Positions 1 through 5,082 of a stretch of 5,082 bases of DNA are shown here, one piece after another. The notes under the pieces are model-generated. The model saw nothing but the letters and a program-made list of their open reading frames with translations. It made no database searches and was not told the DNA's origin. The stretch's first letter is position 1. The number at the start of each line of letters is the position of its first letter. The stretch comes from Pseudomonadota bacterium (lineage in GTDB: Bacteria; Pseudomonadota; Alphaproteobacteria; Rhizobiales; Xanthobacteraceae). A program made the translations under genes and the position numbers. The DNA lies in NCBI GenBank assembly GCA_023392205.1, contig JAEVZN010000081.1, forward strand, positions 1 through 5,082. The letters are read 5' to 3'.

Positions 1-151
1 GGATGGCAGCCGGTTCTGTGGCGACAATGGCTGAGGGCGCTTCGTGACAGACGCAGGCAATAACCGGAAAGGCGCCGGCATCGGAGAGCTTGCCGCTCAG
101 GTCCAGATCCGGATTGCCGCCGATCACAACGACCGGTCCCTGTATCGCCAT
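1..151 (-). CDS. N-terminus of an unidentified protein, possibly with a receiver-like domain (partial, cut by the window edge)
   Basis: Fifty codons are open from an ATG at 151 to the window edge. A strong Shine-Dalgarno, GGGGAGG (164-158), sits 6 bases before the ATG and fixes the start. The visible protein begins MAIQGPVVVIGGNPDLDLSG and continues with an Ala-rich stretch ending in IVATEPAAI. The pattern of a short hydrophobic strand (VVVIG), a helix (LSGKLSDAGAF), a second strand (PVIACV) and then a helix leading to 'TEPAAI' is what the start of a response-regulator receiver or receiver-like domain looks like. Proteins with this start in related bacteria can carry a GGDEF output domain, but no output domain is visible here, so this is only a guess. 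There is no signal peptide, so the protein is probably cytoplasmic. It lies 96 bases downstream of the AMP-binding gene on the same strand and appears to have its own promoter. Confidence 0.6.
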   Translation of the reverse strand, partial: MAIQGPVVVIGGNPDLDLSGKLSDAGAFPVIACVCHEAPSAIVATEPAAI

Positions 152-154
152 GCG

Positions 155-180
155 CTGCCTCCCCGCCGGTCAGGAGGCAG
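155..180 (-). promoter_or_regulatory. Inverted repeat that would sequester the ribosome binding site of the left-edge gene
   Basis: CTGCCTCC (180-173 on the minus strand) is perfectly complementary to GGAGGCAG (162-155), with a 10-base loop. The 3' arm contains the core of the Shine-Dalgarno (GGGGAGG, 164-158), and the ATG is at 151. An RNA that contains both arms would hide the ribosome binding site in an 8-base-pair, mostly G-C stem. It could equally be a protein-binding dyad in DNA. The repeat is seen directly; its function is inferred. Confidence 0.45.
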
Positions 181-183
181 ACT

Positions 184-214
184 TGTATAGCGGGCCGACT
201 TAACGGCCGGTCAA
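184..214 (-). promoter_or_regulatory. Candidate housekeeping sigma-factor promoter for the left-edge gene
   Basis: On the minus strand, TTGACC (214-209) is followed after 18-19 bases by CTATACA (190-184). This resembles the alphaproteobacterial housekeeping pattern TTGAC ... CTATAT, although the spacing is about one to two bases longer than the common 17. Transcription would start near 176-178, giving a short leader of about 25 bases that includes the Shine-Dalgarno of the downstream gene. It was found by eye only. Confidence 0.42.
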
Positions 215-247
215 TCGGGTCCTGTAATTCGCGGGCATTCGGACGCG

Positions 248-271
248 TCAGGGGCGCCGGAAGGCGCCTGA
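248..271 (-). repeat. Small hairpin spanning the stop codon of the AMP-binding gene
   Basis: GGCGCC (268-263) and GGCGCC (258-253) on the minus strand flank a TTCC loop. TCA/TGA arms extend the stem past a two-base bulge and take in the TGA stop (250-248). No T-run follows, so this is not a convincing intrinsic terminator. It may protect a 3' end or may be incidental in GC-rich sequence. Confidence 0.3.
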
Positions 272-1756
272 CACCAGCGGGTTTAATCCCAGCTCATCCA
301 AAGTCTCGCGGACTTCATCCAGCTTGCGAGCATGTCCAGCCAGGCGGTGGCCAGACAAGGCATTCGGAAGAGCCGCGATCAGCCCGCCGGAATCGATGCT
401 GCGCAAGGCCGCCTGCAGGTCGCCGGTGGCGAAGCGGTAGCCCCCGACATTGGCAAAGCCCGCCGGAGCGGCATTGACCGTCAACGCCGTACCATCCGCG
501 TAGCGTGCGCATCCATAGCCGGTATCCGTGTGGTCGGGAGCGCTGTCGTTCGCTTGCCTGCGCGGCGGGACAGTGAGCAGGCCCTGGATGCCGAGTGTGC
601 CCGATGGCAGGAGAGCGACGGACGCGATCTCCTTCGTGCCCGCGCCGCTGGCAATCCGGACCGGCCCGAGCGGCCAAGGCGCCGCCCGGCTGCCGAGATT
701 GCGCCGCGCGGCCAGCATCGCGATCTCGCCGAAGGCGGCGACATCGACCAGACCAGGCCGCTCCAGATTCCAGGCCGGACTTGTCGCCAGCCGTTCTGGC
801 GCACGGTGGATGGCAATGATGGCGTCGAACCCCGCATAGATAGCCGGATCGGCATCCTGCATTCGGAGCGCAATGCTTTGCGGGACCACCAGAACGGCCC
901 CGCTGCCTTCGTCCTGCAGGCCCGCGGACAAGGCGTCGGGCGCGAACGTCTCATGACAGATCAGCCGCCCCGCTGTCACAAGCCAGGGCATCAGCACACA
1001 GGCCAGTCCGGCATAGGTGGCGGCAGGAATGGTGCTAACGATGGCGGCCTGCCGGTCGATCGCGGCGCGGTCGCAGATCAGCAGGCCGGACGCCATCAAC
1101 TGGATCGGATCTCGTTCGACCGGCCGAGGCCCGTCGAGCGCGACATCGAAGGTGATGGCTGCCAGACTGCTGGCTTCATCGGGCGGCGCATCCCCGGTGA
1201 CGAGATCGAGCTCGATATTCGTCCCGCGCGTCAACGTATCGTCAAGTGCGATGACCCCGTCCGGCAAAGCCGCGCCGAAGGCCATCACGGCGCGGATCGG
1301 AAACACTTCGGCGGCCACGTCCATCGCGAGTTGCGCATGGTTGAACCCGGCCGCGCGATCGCAGGTGATGATGGCCTTGGCATGCGCGCGGGTGAGCGCC
1401 GCGACGCATTCGGCGCGCCGCCAGAGCAACGGCAGGAACGCCGGGATCAGACCCGCCCGGGTCACGGCGAGGGCCGCAAAGATGGCCTCGACGCGGTTGG
1501 GAAGCTGGATGCAGACCACGCTGTCGGTGGGCAATCCGATCTCTTCGCGCAGGCGGCGGGCGATCCTGCCGATCACCCGATCGGCGTGCGAATAGGTATA
1601 GCTTTGTGCCTCGCCTCCATCGCCATCACCCGCCGTTGCGGTCAGCGCGATCTCGTTCGGGTGTCGCGCCGCATTGAACCGGAACAGCGCATCCAGCGTC
1701 GGCACCCGCTGGTGCGGGACTGAATCGGCGGGCCGGGCGGCGTCGGCATTCGTCAT
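248..1756 (-). CDS. AMP-binding (class I adenylate-forming) family protein, apparently catalytically degenerate
   Basis: This is a 502-residue cytoplasmic protein with no signal peptide. The N-terminal half is typical of acyl-CoA synthetases: TLDALFRFNAARHP (20-33), a 'SYTYSHADR' segment (52-60), and VCIQLPNRVEAIFAALAVTRAG (81-102) followed by PLLWRRAE (109-116). The C-terminal part also fits, with VGGYRF (437-442) and ALPNALSGHRLAG (462-474), the hinge and small-domain region. However, the phosphate-binding loop that normally reads [FY]TSGTTGxPKG is replaced at 202-213 by TFDVALDGPRPV, which lacks the Ser/Thr/Gly run and the lysine. The chain ends at GLNPLVSGAFRRP without the usual GK catalytic-lysine motif. 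Family enzymes activate a carboxylate with ATP; this one probably cannot do so in the standard way. The start at 1756 has no good Shine-Dalgarno and lies 29 bases after the SBP stop, so translation may depend on coupling. Family membership is confident; the substrate is unknown. Confidence 0.88.
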   Translation of the reverse strand: MTNADAARPADSVPHQRVPTLDALFRFNAARHPNEIALTATAGDGDGGEAQSYTYSHADRVIGRIARRLREEIGLPTDSVVCIQLPNRVEAIFAALAVTRAGLIPAFLPLLWRRAECVAALTRAHAKAIITCDRAAGFNHAQLAMDVAAEVFPIRAVMAFGAALPDGVIALDDTLTRGTNIELDLVTGDAPPDEASSLAAITFDVALDGPRPVERDPIQLMASGLLICDRAAIDRQAAIVSTIPAATYAGLACVLMPWLVTAGRLICHETFAPDALSAGLQDEGSGAVLVVPQSIALRMQDADPAIYAGFDAIIAIHRAPERLATSPAWNLERPGLVDVAAFGEIAMLAARRNLGSRAAPWPLGPVRIASGAGTKEIASVALLPSGTLGIQGLLTVPPRRQANDSAPDHTDTGYGCARYADGTALTVNAAPAGFANVGGYRFATGDLQAALRSIDSGGLIAALPNALSGHRLAGHARKLDEVRETLDELGLNPLVSGAFRRP

Positions 1757-1758
1757 TT

Positions 1759-1793
1759 TTCAAGCCATCATGGCTGTTCAAGCGATCATGGCT
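1759..1793 (-). repeat. Tandem 18-base repeat across the SBP/AMP-binding gene junction
   Basis: Two 17-base copies (1777-1793 and 1759-1775), spaced at period 18, differ at one base. Read on the minus strand each is AGCCATGATSGCTTGAA. The first copy includes the TGA stop of the SBP gene (1788-1786), overlapped by an ATG (ATGA). Each copy encodes a three-codon open frame, ATG-ATC-GCT-TGA and ATG-ATG-GCT-TGA. Both lie in the same frame as the ATG at 1756 used by the AMP-binding gene. Confidence 0.75.
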
Positions 1794-3654
1794 GACCCGG
1801 CTGGTGCCACCAGGCTTCGGGCAGATAGCCGAACAGAGGAGTCCTGTCCGGATACGCGATTGCGCTGCTGCGCGCCACCCATTGGTCCGGCAAATGGAAC
1901 AGCGGCACGACATAGAAGCCCGCTATCAACAGGCGATCGAGGGCGCGGGTGGCGGAGACGAATTCCTCCCGCCCGCGCGCGCGCAGCATATGCCCGATCA
2001 TCGCGTCGATGGCGGGGCTTTTGACCCCCATGTAATTGCGGGTTCCGTCGATATCGGCCGCGGCCGCACCCCAGTAAAAGGCCTGCTCATTGCCGGGTGA
2101 CAGCGACTGGTCCCATCGGTAGGGGATCATGTCGTAATCGTAGGTCAGGCGCCGGCGGTCGAACTGGACGGCATCGACCATCCGGATCTTCGCGGCGATG
2201 CCGGCACGCTTGAGGTCGCGGGCATAGGCGATGACCAGCCGTTCCTGATCGCGTGTGGTTACGAGGATTTCGAATGCCAGCGGCTCATGCGTGTCGCGCT
2301 GCCGCATCACGGCGCCATCGAGTTCGTATCCGGCCTCCGCCAGCAAAGCGAGGGCGCGTTTCAGCATCTCGCGGTCGCGGCCCGAGCCGTCGCTTTGCAG
2401 CGGCTTGTATTGCCCTTCGAGAATGTCCTCGCGCACGGCTTGCGGAAACTCGCCGAGCCATTGCCGCTCGCGCGCATCGGCCGGTCTTCCGATGGCCGAC
2501 AATTCCGACCCCTCGAAATAGCTCGATGTGCGCCGCTGAAGCCCGAAGAAGAAGCTCTTGTTGACCCATTCGAAGTCGAACAGGAGCGCGATGGCCTCGC
2601 GCACGCGGATATCCTCGAAAACCGGCCGCCGCGTATTGAAGACCAATGCGTTCATGCCCTTGGGCAGGCCGTTCGAGAACGTATCCTTGACGAAGCGTCC
2701 CGCGCGCAATGCCGGCGTATCGTATCCGGTCTGCCAGCGCGTGGGATCGGTCTCGGCACGGACGTCGTAGAGGCCTTTCTTGAAAGCCTCGAAATAGGAA
2801 TTGTCGTCCCGGTAGAAGTCGAACTTCACCTCGTCAAAATTCCACAGGCCGCGATTGACCGGCAATTCCGCGCCCCAATAATCCGGACTGCGTTCGAACG
2901 TCACCGAACGACCGGCATCGACATGCTTGACGACATAGGGTCCGCTGCCGAGCGGCGCGGTGAAGGTCGTTTCCTCGAAGCGCTCCGGGTCGGTCGCGTG
3001 TTCGGCAAGGACCGGCATCAGGCCGAGGATCAGTGGCAATTCGCGGTCGCCGCTGCCGCCGAGGTCGAAACGCACCGAATGCGGGCCGGTGACTTCAGCC
3101 CGCGCCACCTTGGAATAATAGGTGCGGTGATTCGGGCGGCCCTTGTCGCGCAGCAATTGCCAGGAGAACAGCACGTCCTGCGGCGTGACGGGTTTGCCAT
3201 CGGAAAAGCGCGCCTTTGGATTGAGGTTGAAGGTGACGTAGCTGCGCTCGTCGTCGGTTTCCACCGATTGCGCGAGCAGTCCATACAGCGTGAACGGCTC
3301 GTCATAGCCGCGCGCCATCAGGCTTTCGATCACGTAGCCGCGCACGGAGGGCAGGGCGAGGCCCTTCACGATCAAAGGATTGAGGCTGTCGAAAGTGCCG
3401 AGTACGCCCTGGACCAGACGGCCACCCTTCGGCGCGTCGGGATTCACATAGGGCATCGCGTGGAAATCGGGCGGCATGGCCGGTTCGCCATGCATGGCGA
3501 TGGCATGCCGGGGCTCTGCCGCCGCGACATCGACCGCAAACAGCGCGGCCAGGACCGACATGTATGCGCCAAGGAGCCGCATGCCCATACTCGGCATCCC
3601 GGCCCATTGCGGGGCGCGGGGAGTCGCGCGTCTCATGACCTGCCAATCAATCAT
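1786..3654 (-). CDS. Periplasmic oligopeptide-type solute-binding protein (YejA-like, SBP family 5)
   Basis: This is a 622-residue secreted binding protein of the ABC-transporter SBP_bac_5 family. It is closest in style to YejA, which delivers peptides and microcin C-type compounds to the YejBEF transporter. The signal sequence has its hydrophobic core at about 27-41 and probable cleavage after DVAAA (46). It is followed by the YejA-type mature start AMHGEPAMPPDF and YVNPDAPKGG (69-78), then GTFDSLNPLIVKG (86-98). The family signature RFSDGKPVTPQDVLFSW spans 149-165. Later YejA-like blocks are FDFYRDDNSYFEAFKKG, a 'YRWDQSLSPGNEQAFYWG' region and FHLPDQW near the end. Its length is close to E. 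coli YejA (about 600). The start is uncertain: the ATG at 3654 has only a weak GGAA at 6 bases. Internal Met 7, 20, 23 or 25 would give a more normal signal peptide, Met 25 (MRLLGAY) the shortest. No permease or ATPase genes adjoin it in the window. The peptide-binding role is inferred. Confidence 0.93.
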   Translation of the reverse strand: MIDWQVMRRATPRAPQWAGMPSMGMRLLGAYMSVLAALFAVDVAAAEPRHAIAMHGEPAMPPDFHAMPYVNPDAPKGGRLVQGVLGTFDSLNPLIVKGLALPSVRGYVIESLMARGYDEPFTLYGLLAQSVETDDERSYVTFNLNPKARFSDGKPVTPQDVLFSWQLLRDKGRPNHRTYYSKVARAEVTGPHSVRFDLGGSGDRELPLILGLMPVLAEHATDPERFEETTFTAPLGSGPYVVKHVDAGRSVTFERSPDYWGAELPVNRGLWNFDEVKFDFYRDDNSYFEAFKKGLYDVRAETDPTRWQTGYDTPALRAGRFVKDTFSNGLPKGMNALVFNTRRPVFEDIRVREAIALLFDFEWVNKSFFFGLQRRTSSYFEGSELSAIGRPADARERQWLGEFPQAVREDILEGQYKPLQSDGSGRDREMLKRALALLAEAGYELDGAVMRQRDTHEPLAFEILVTTRDQERLVIAYARDLKRAGIAAKIRMVDAVQFDRRRLTYDYDMIPYRWDQSLSPGNEQAFYWGAAAADIDGTRNYMGVKSPAIDAMIGHMLRARGREEFVSATRALDRLLIAGFYVVPLFHLPDQWVARSSAIAYPDRTPLFGYLPEAWWHQPGQP

Positions 3655-3664
3655 ACTGCATTCC

Positions 3665-3680
3665 GATTCGGCGCCGAATC
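3665..3680. promoter_or_regulatory. Perfect 16-base palindrome with two GANTC sites upstream of the SBP gene
   Basis: GATTCGGCGCCGAATC is identical to its own reverse complement. It begins 10 bases before the ATG at 3654. Each half-site end is a GANTC (3665-3669 and 3676-3680), the target of the alphaproteobacterial cell-cycle methyltransferase CcrM. The palindrome could be an operator for a dimeric regulator. In mRNA it could fold into a stem next to the weak ribosome binding site. No regulator is identified. Confidence 0.45.
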
Positions 3681-3828
3681 CGCCACTAATTTCGTTGCCG
3701 ATGCTGCCGTCGCAAGACGACCGCGTCGTGGCGCAGAAGCGCGCAGGTCTGTATATTTGGCACGCGGTCCGGCAAATTTGGGCTTCGCGCGGCGGACAAT
3801 TTCGGGTATCAGCCCTCAGCCGTCGTCA

Positions 3829-3859
3829 CGCTGTCGCCTTTTTTGGCGGTGAGACAGCG
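3829..3859 (+). promoter_or_regulatory. Hairpin in the leader of the ialB-like gene
   Basis: CGCTGTC (3829-3835) pairs perfectly with GACAGCG (3853-3859). Inside it, GCC (3836-3838) pairs with GGC (3845-3847) around a six-T loop, leaving an asymmetric bulge (3848-3852). It ends about 50-60 bases before the start codon and does not include the ribosome binding site. The T-run lies in the loop and not after the stem, so it is not a terminator. Its role is unknown. Confidence 0.3.
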
Positions 3860-3881
3860 GCATGGCGGCCTCGCGGCCCAT

Positions 3882-3957
3882 CGTGCCGGCTCGGCTGGCA
3901 ATAACGAGGAAATGTTCGACATGACCTACCGCTTCGCGCGCGTGCCGGCTCGGCCGG
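3882..3957 (+). repeat. Direct repeat flanking the ialB-like start codon
   Basis: CGTGCCGGCTCGGC occurs at 3882-3895 and again at 3941-3954. The match extends to 17 bases with one mismatch (3882-3898 and 3941-3957). The copies are 59 bases apart, one in the leader and one in the signal-peptide coding region, and fall in different reading frames, so the match is not a protein repeat. Confidence 0.6.
3906..3910 (+). promoter_or_regulatory. Ribosome binding site of the ialB-like gene
   Basis: GAGGA at 3906-3910 is the only Shine-Dalgarno-like sequence in this leader. It is 10 bases from the ATG at 3921 but only 1-2 bases from the in-frame ATG at 3912. This favours 3921 and argues against the longer frame that opens with a TTG at 3843. 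Confidence 0.6.
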
Positions 3958-4658
3958 TCGCCCGGACGTTTGCATCGCTTGCAGCCGCAGCCCTGATCGT
4001 CGGCTTCGGAGCCGTCAGCGCCGATGCGCAGCAGAAGGCTCCGGCTCCCAAGGCCGGACAGAAGGGCGCCGCACCTGCCGCGCAGCCTGCGCCGGCCGCT
4101 CCCGCCGAGGGCCAGGGCGAGCAGATGCCGCCGCTGATTTTCTCCAACTGGACCAAGATCTGCGGCAAGGGTCCGGAAGCGGGTGCCAAACAGGTCTGCC
4201 AGACCGGCAAGGACGGACGTCTGGAATCGGGCATGCCTGTCGTGGCCGCGGTTGTGATCGAGATGGAAGGCGAGGAGAAGAAGGTGCTGCAGGTCACCCT
4301 GCCGCCCGGCGTGCTCCTGCCGCGCGGAACGCGTGTGGTCATCGACCGCGACGAGCCGTCCGCCCTGATCGGCAGCTTCCTGGTCTGCGCCAATGGCGGC
4401 TGTATCGCTCAGCTTGAGGCCACCTCCGATACCGTCGCCAAGCTGAAGAAGGGTCAGAACCTGCACGTTCAGGCCTACAATATGGCCCAGAACGTGATGA
4501 CCCTTTCGCTGCCGCTCGGCGATTTCGCCAAGGCCTATGACGGCCCTCCGACCGATCCCAAGGAGCTTGAGGCGAAGAACAAGAAATTGCAGGACGAGTT
4601 GCAGAAGCGCGCCAACGATGCGCGCATGAAGCTCGAACAGCAGGGCAAGACGCAGTAA
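3921..4658 (+). CDS. Invasion-associated locus B (IalB) family secreted protein
   Basis: This is a 245-residue exported protein. A signal peptide (Arg-containing n-region, hydrophobic core about 17-32) ends with ADA-QQ, with cleavage after residue 36. A Lys/Ala/Pro-rich low-complexity linker (about 39-66) follows. The IalB domain then starts at SNWTKIC (75-81). Four cysteines (81, 93, 156, 161) fit the two-disulfide pattern of the family, with KQVCQ at 90-94 and CANGGC at 156-161. TLPPGVLLPRGTRVVID (126-142) is a strong family signature. After the domain, a charged helical tail (about 211-243, rich in Lys/Glu/Gln) may form a coiled coil. IalB was named for erythrocyte invasion in Bartonella. 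In free-living Hyphomicrobiales its homologues are common envelope proteins of unclear role, so the name should not be read as virulence. An ATG at 3912 would add three residues. It is monocistronic and ends in the terminator shared with hspQ. Confidence 0.92.
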   Translation: MTYRFARVPARPVARTFASLAAAALIVGFGAVSADAQQKAPAPKAGQKGAAPAAQPAPAAPAEGQGEQMPPLIFSNWTKICGKGPEAGAKQVCQTGKDGRLESGMPVVAAVVIEMEGEEKKVLQVTLPPGVLLPRGTRVVIDRDEPSALIGSFLVCANGGCIAQLEATSDTVAKLKKGQNLHVQAYNMAQNVMTLSLPLGDFAKAYDGPPTDPKELEAKNKKLQDELQKRANDARMKLEQQGKTQ

Positions 4659-4677
4659 CTGGCGATTGATATCCCGC

Positions 4678-4711
4678 ATGAAAAAGGCGCGCCCCGGCGC
4701 GCCTTTTTCAT
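4678..4711. terminator. Bidirectional intrinsic terminator between the ialB-like gene and hspQ
   Basis: A perfect inverted repeat (4678-4693 and 4696-4711) forms a GGCGCGCC stem flanked by five A's on one side and five T's on the other, with a tight CC-centred loop. Read on either strand it is a GC-rich hairpin followed by a T-run, so it can stop both convergent transcripts. It starts 20 bases after the ialB stop and lies 20 bases beyond the hspQ stop. Confidence 0.93.
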
Positions 4712-4730
4712 TCTGCGATCCCAGGCGAAC

Positions 4731-5078
4731 TCAGTTCACGGTCATGTCGCGCGGCCGGTAGCTGCCGGACTCGTCGCGCACGAAAACATCCGGAATCTGC
4801 GGGTGCTGGACCGGTTCCGGAGAGGAATCGGGGAGTAGATTTTGTTCCGAGACGTAGGCGATGTAGGACGAATCCTCGTTCTCGGCGAAAAGGTGATAAA
4901 ATGGCTGATCCTTGTGCGGCCGCACCTCGTCCGGGATCGACAGCCACCATTCCTCGGTGTTGTCGAAGGTCGGGTCGACATCGAAGATCACGCCCCGGAA
5001 CGGGAATATCCGGTGTCTCACCACTTCGCCGATCCCGAATTTGGCGCTGCGCGCCTTCGTTTCTTTTTTCTCGCTCAT
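4731..5078 (-). CDS. hspQ: Heat shock protein HspQ (YccV family)
   Basis: This is a complete 115-residue cytoplasmic protein. It has the HspQ/YccV core: AKFGIGEVVRHRIFPFRGVI (12-31), FDVDPTFDN (32-40), then QPFYHLFAENEDSSYIAYV (58-76) and the 'SEQNLLPD' segment (77-84). In E. coli and relatives HspQ is a small heat-shock-induced factor. It was first described as binding hemimethylated DNA and was later shown to stimulate Lon-dependent proteolysis. Compared with the E. coli protein (about 105 residues) this one has a short charged N-terminal extension (SEKKETKARS) and a different C-terminal tail (about 90-115, with PQIPDVFV). The ATG at 5078 begins 4 bases from the window edge, so its ribosome binding site and any heat-shock promoter lie outside. 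It converges with the ialB-like gene and shares its terminator. Confidence 0.95.
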   Translation of the reverse strand: MSEKKETKARSAKFGIGEVVRHRIFPFRGVIFDVDPTFDNTEEWWLSIPDEVRPHKDQPFYHLFAENEDSSYIAYVSEQNLLPDSSPEPVQHPQIPDVFVRDESGSYRPRDMTVN

Positions 5079-5082
5079 GCCC

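Larger units (their letters stand above)
3655..3911. other. Divergent intergenic region between the SBP and ialB-like genes
   Basis: This 257-base stretch must hold the promoters for both divergent genes. Visible in it are the GANTC palindrome (3665-3680), a small dyad ACGAC-CGC-GTCGT (3717-3729), an A/T-rich island around 3750-3758 that contains TATATT on the plus strand and TATACA on the minus strand, and a hairpin at 3829-3859. I could not pair the A/T island with a convincing -35 element on either strand, so no promoter is called. Confidence 0.5.

Noticed and set aside
248..271. Hairpin at the AMP-binding stop as an intrinsic terminator
   Set aside because: No T-run follows the stem on the minus strand, and the stem lies mostly within the coding sequence.
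332..1723. Long plus-strand open frame of 463 codons opposite the AMP-binding gene
   Set aside because: It is antisense to a clearly recognisable family protein. Its translation is Arg/Gly/Asp-rich without domain signatures, as expected of a GC-rich shadow frame.
3750..3758. A/T-rich island as the promoter for the SBP or ialB-like gene
   Set aside because: It gives -10-like hexamers on both strands, but no acceptable -35 at 16-18 bases on either.
2287..3852. Long plus-strand open frame of 521 codons opposite the SBP gene
   Set aside because: It is antisense to the SBP, which shows strong family motifs. The translation has His/Arg/Glu-rich composition and no recognisable domain, and there is no ribosome binding site.
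3843..3920. Upstream extension of the IalB protein from a TTG at 3843
   Set aside because: It would put 26 non-signal-like residues before a good signal peptide, overlaps the leader hairpin, and ignores the GAGGA ribosome binding site at 3906-3910.
3816..4679. Minus-strand open frame of 287 codons opposite the ialB-like gene
   Set aside because: It is a shadow of the IalB coding frame. The Leu-rich translation comes from reverse-reading of Lys/Glu/Gln codons, and it runs into the terminator hairpin.
1..5082. CRISPR arrays, insertion sequences, tRNA genes, toxin-antitoxin pairs or prophage genes
   Set aside because: No spaced repeat array, terminal inverted repeats with a transposase, tRNA-like cloverleaf or small paired genes were found on reading both strands.

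Overview
The window reads as chromosomal DNA of a GC-rich alphaproteobacterium, most likely of the order Hyphomicrobiales (Rhizobiales). The family resemblance is to Bradyrhizobium, Rhodopseudomonas or Afipia, but that is inferred from protein style and not from a search. The supports are an IalB-family secreted protein, an alphaproteobacterial-style HspQ, a YejA-type peptide-binding protein and paired GANTC sites in a promoter-proximal palindrome. There are no tRNA or rRNA genes, CRISPR arrays, insertion sequences or phage genes.

Layout. From the divergent intergenic region at about 3655-3911, a leftward (minus-strand) block runs first through a periplasmic solute-binding protein of the YejA/SBP_bac_5 type (1786-3654). 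After only 29 bases it continues into an AMP-binding (acyl-CoA synthetase-like) protein (248-1756). A 96-base gap then leads to the start of a third minus-strand gene that leaves the window at base 1; only its first 50 residues are visible. This gap holds a plausible promoter and a hairpin that would cover the ribosome binding site of the third gene. To the right, an ialB-like gene (3921-4658, plus strand) converges on hspQ (4731-5078, minus strand). The two meet at a near-perfect bidirectional terminator hairpin.

How the genes may work together. The SBP and AMP-binding genes are probably co-transcribed. The SBP has no permease or ATPase genes beside it here. The AMP-binding protein keeps the overall fold signatures but has lost the usual phosphate-binding loop and the C-terminal catalytic lysine region. 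It therefore looks like a non-catalytic or re-purposed member of the family. IalB is a secreted disulfide-containing envelope protein, and HspQ is a small cytoplasmic heat-shock/proteolysis factor; neither has an evident functional link to the leftward block.

Most interesting signals: the degenerate adenylate-forming protein beside an orphan peptide-binding protein; the ribosome-binding-site hairpin upstream of the left-edge gene; the 16-base perfect palindrome with two GANTC sites just before the SBP gene; and the 18-base tandem repeat with in-frame stop codons at the SBP/AMP-binding junction. I see no clear evidence of a large new multi-gene system.
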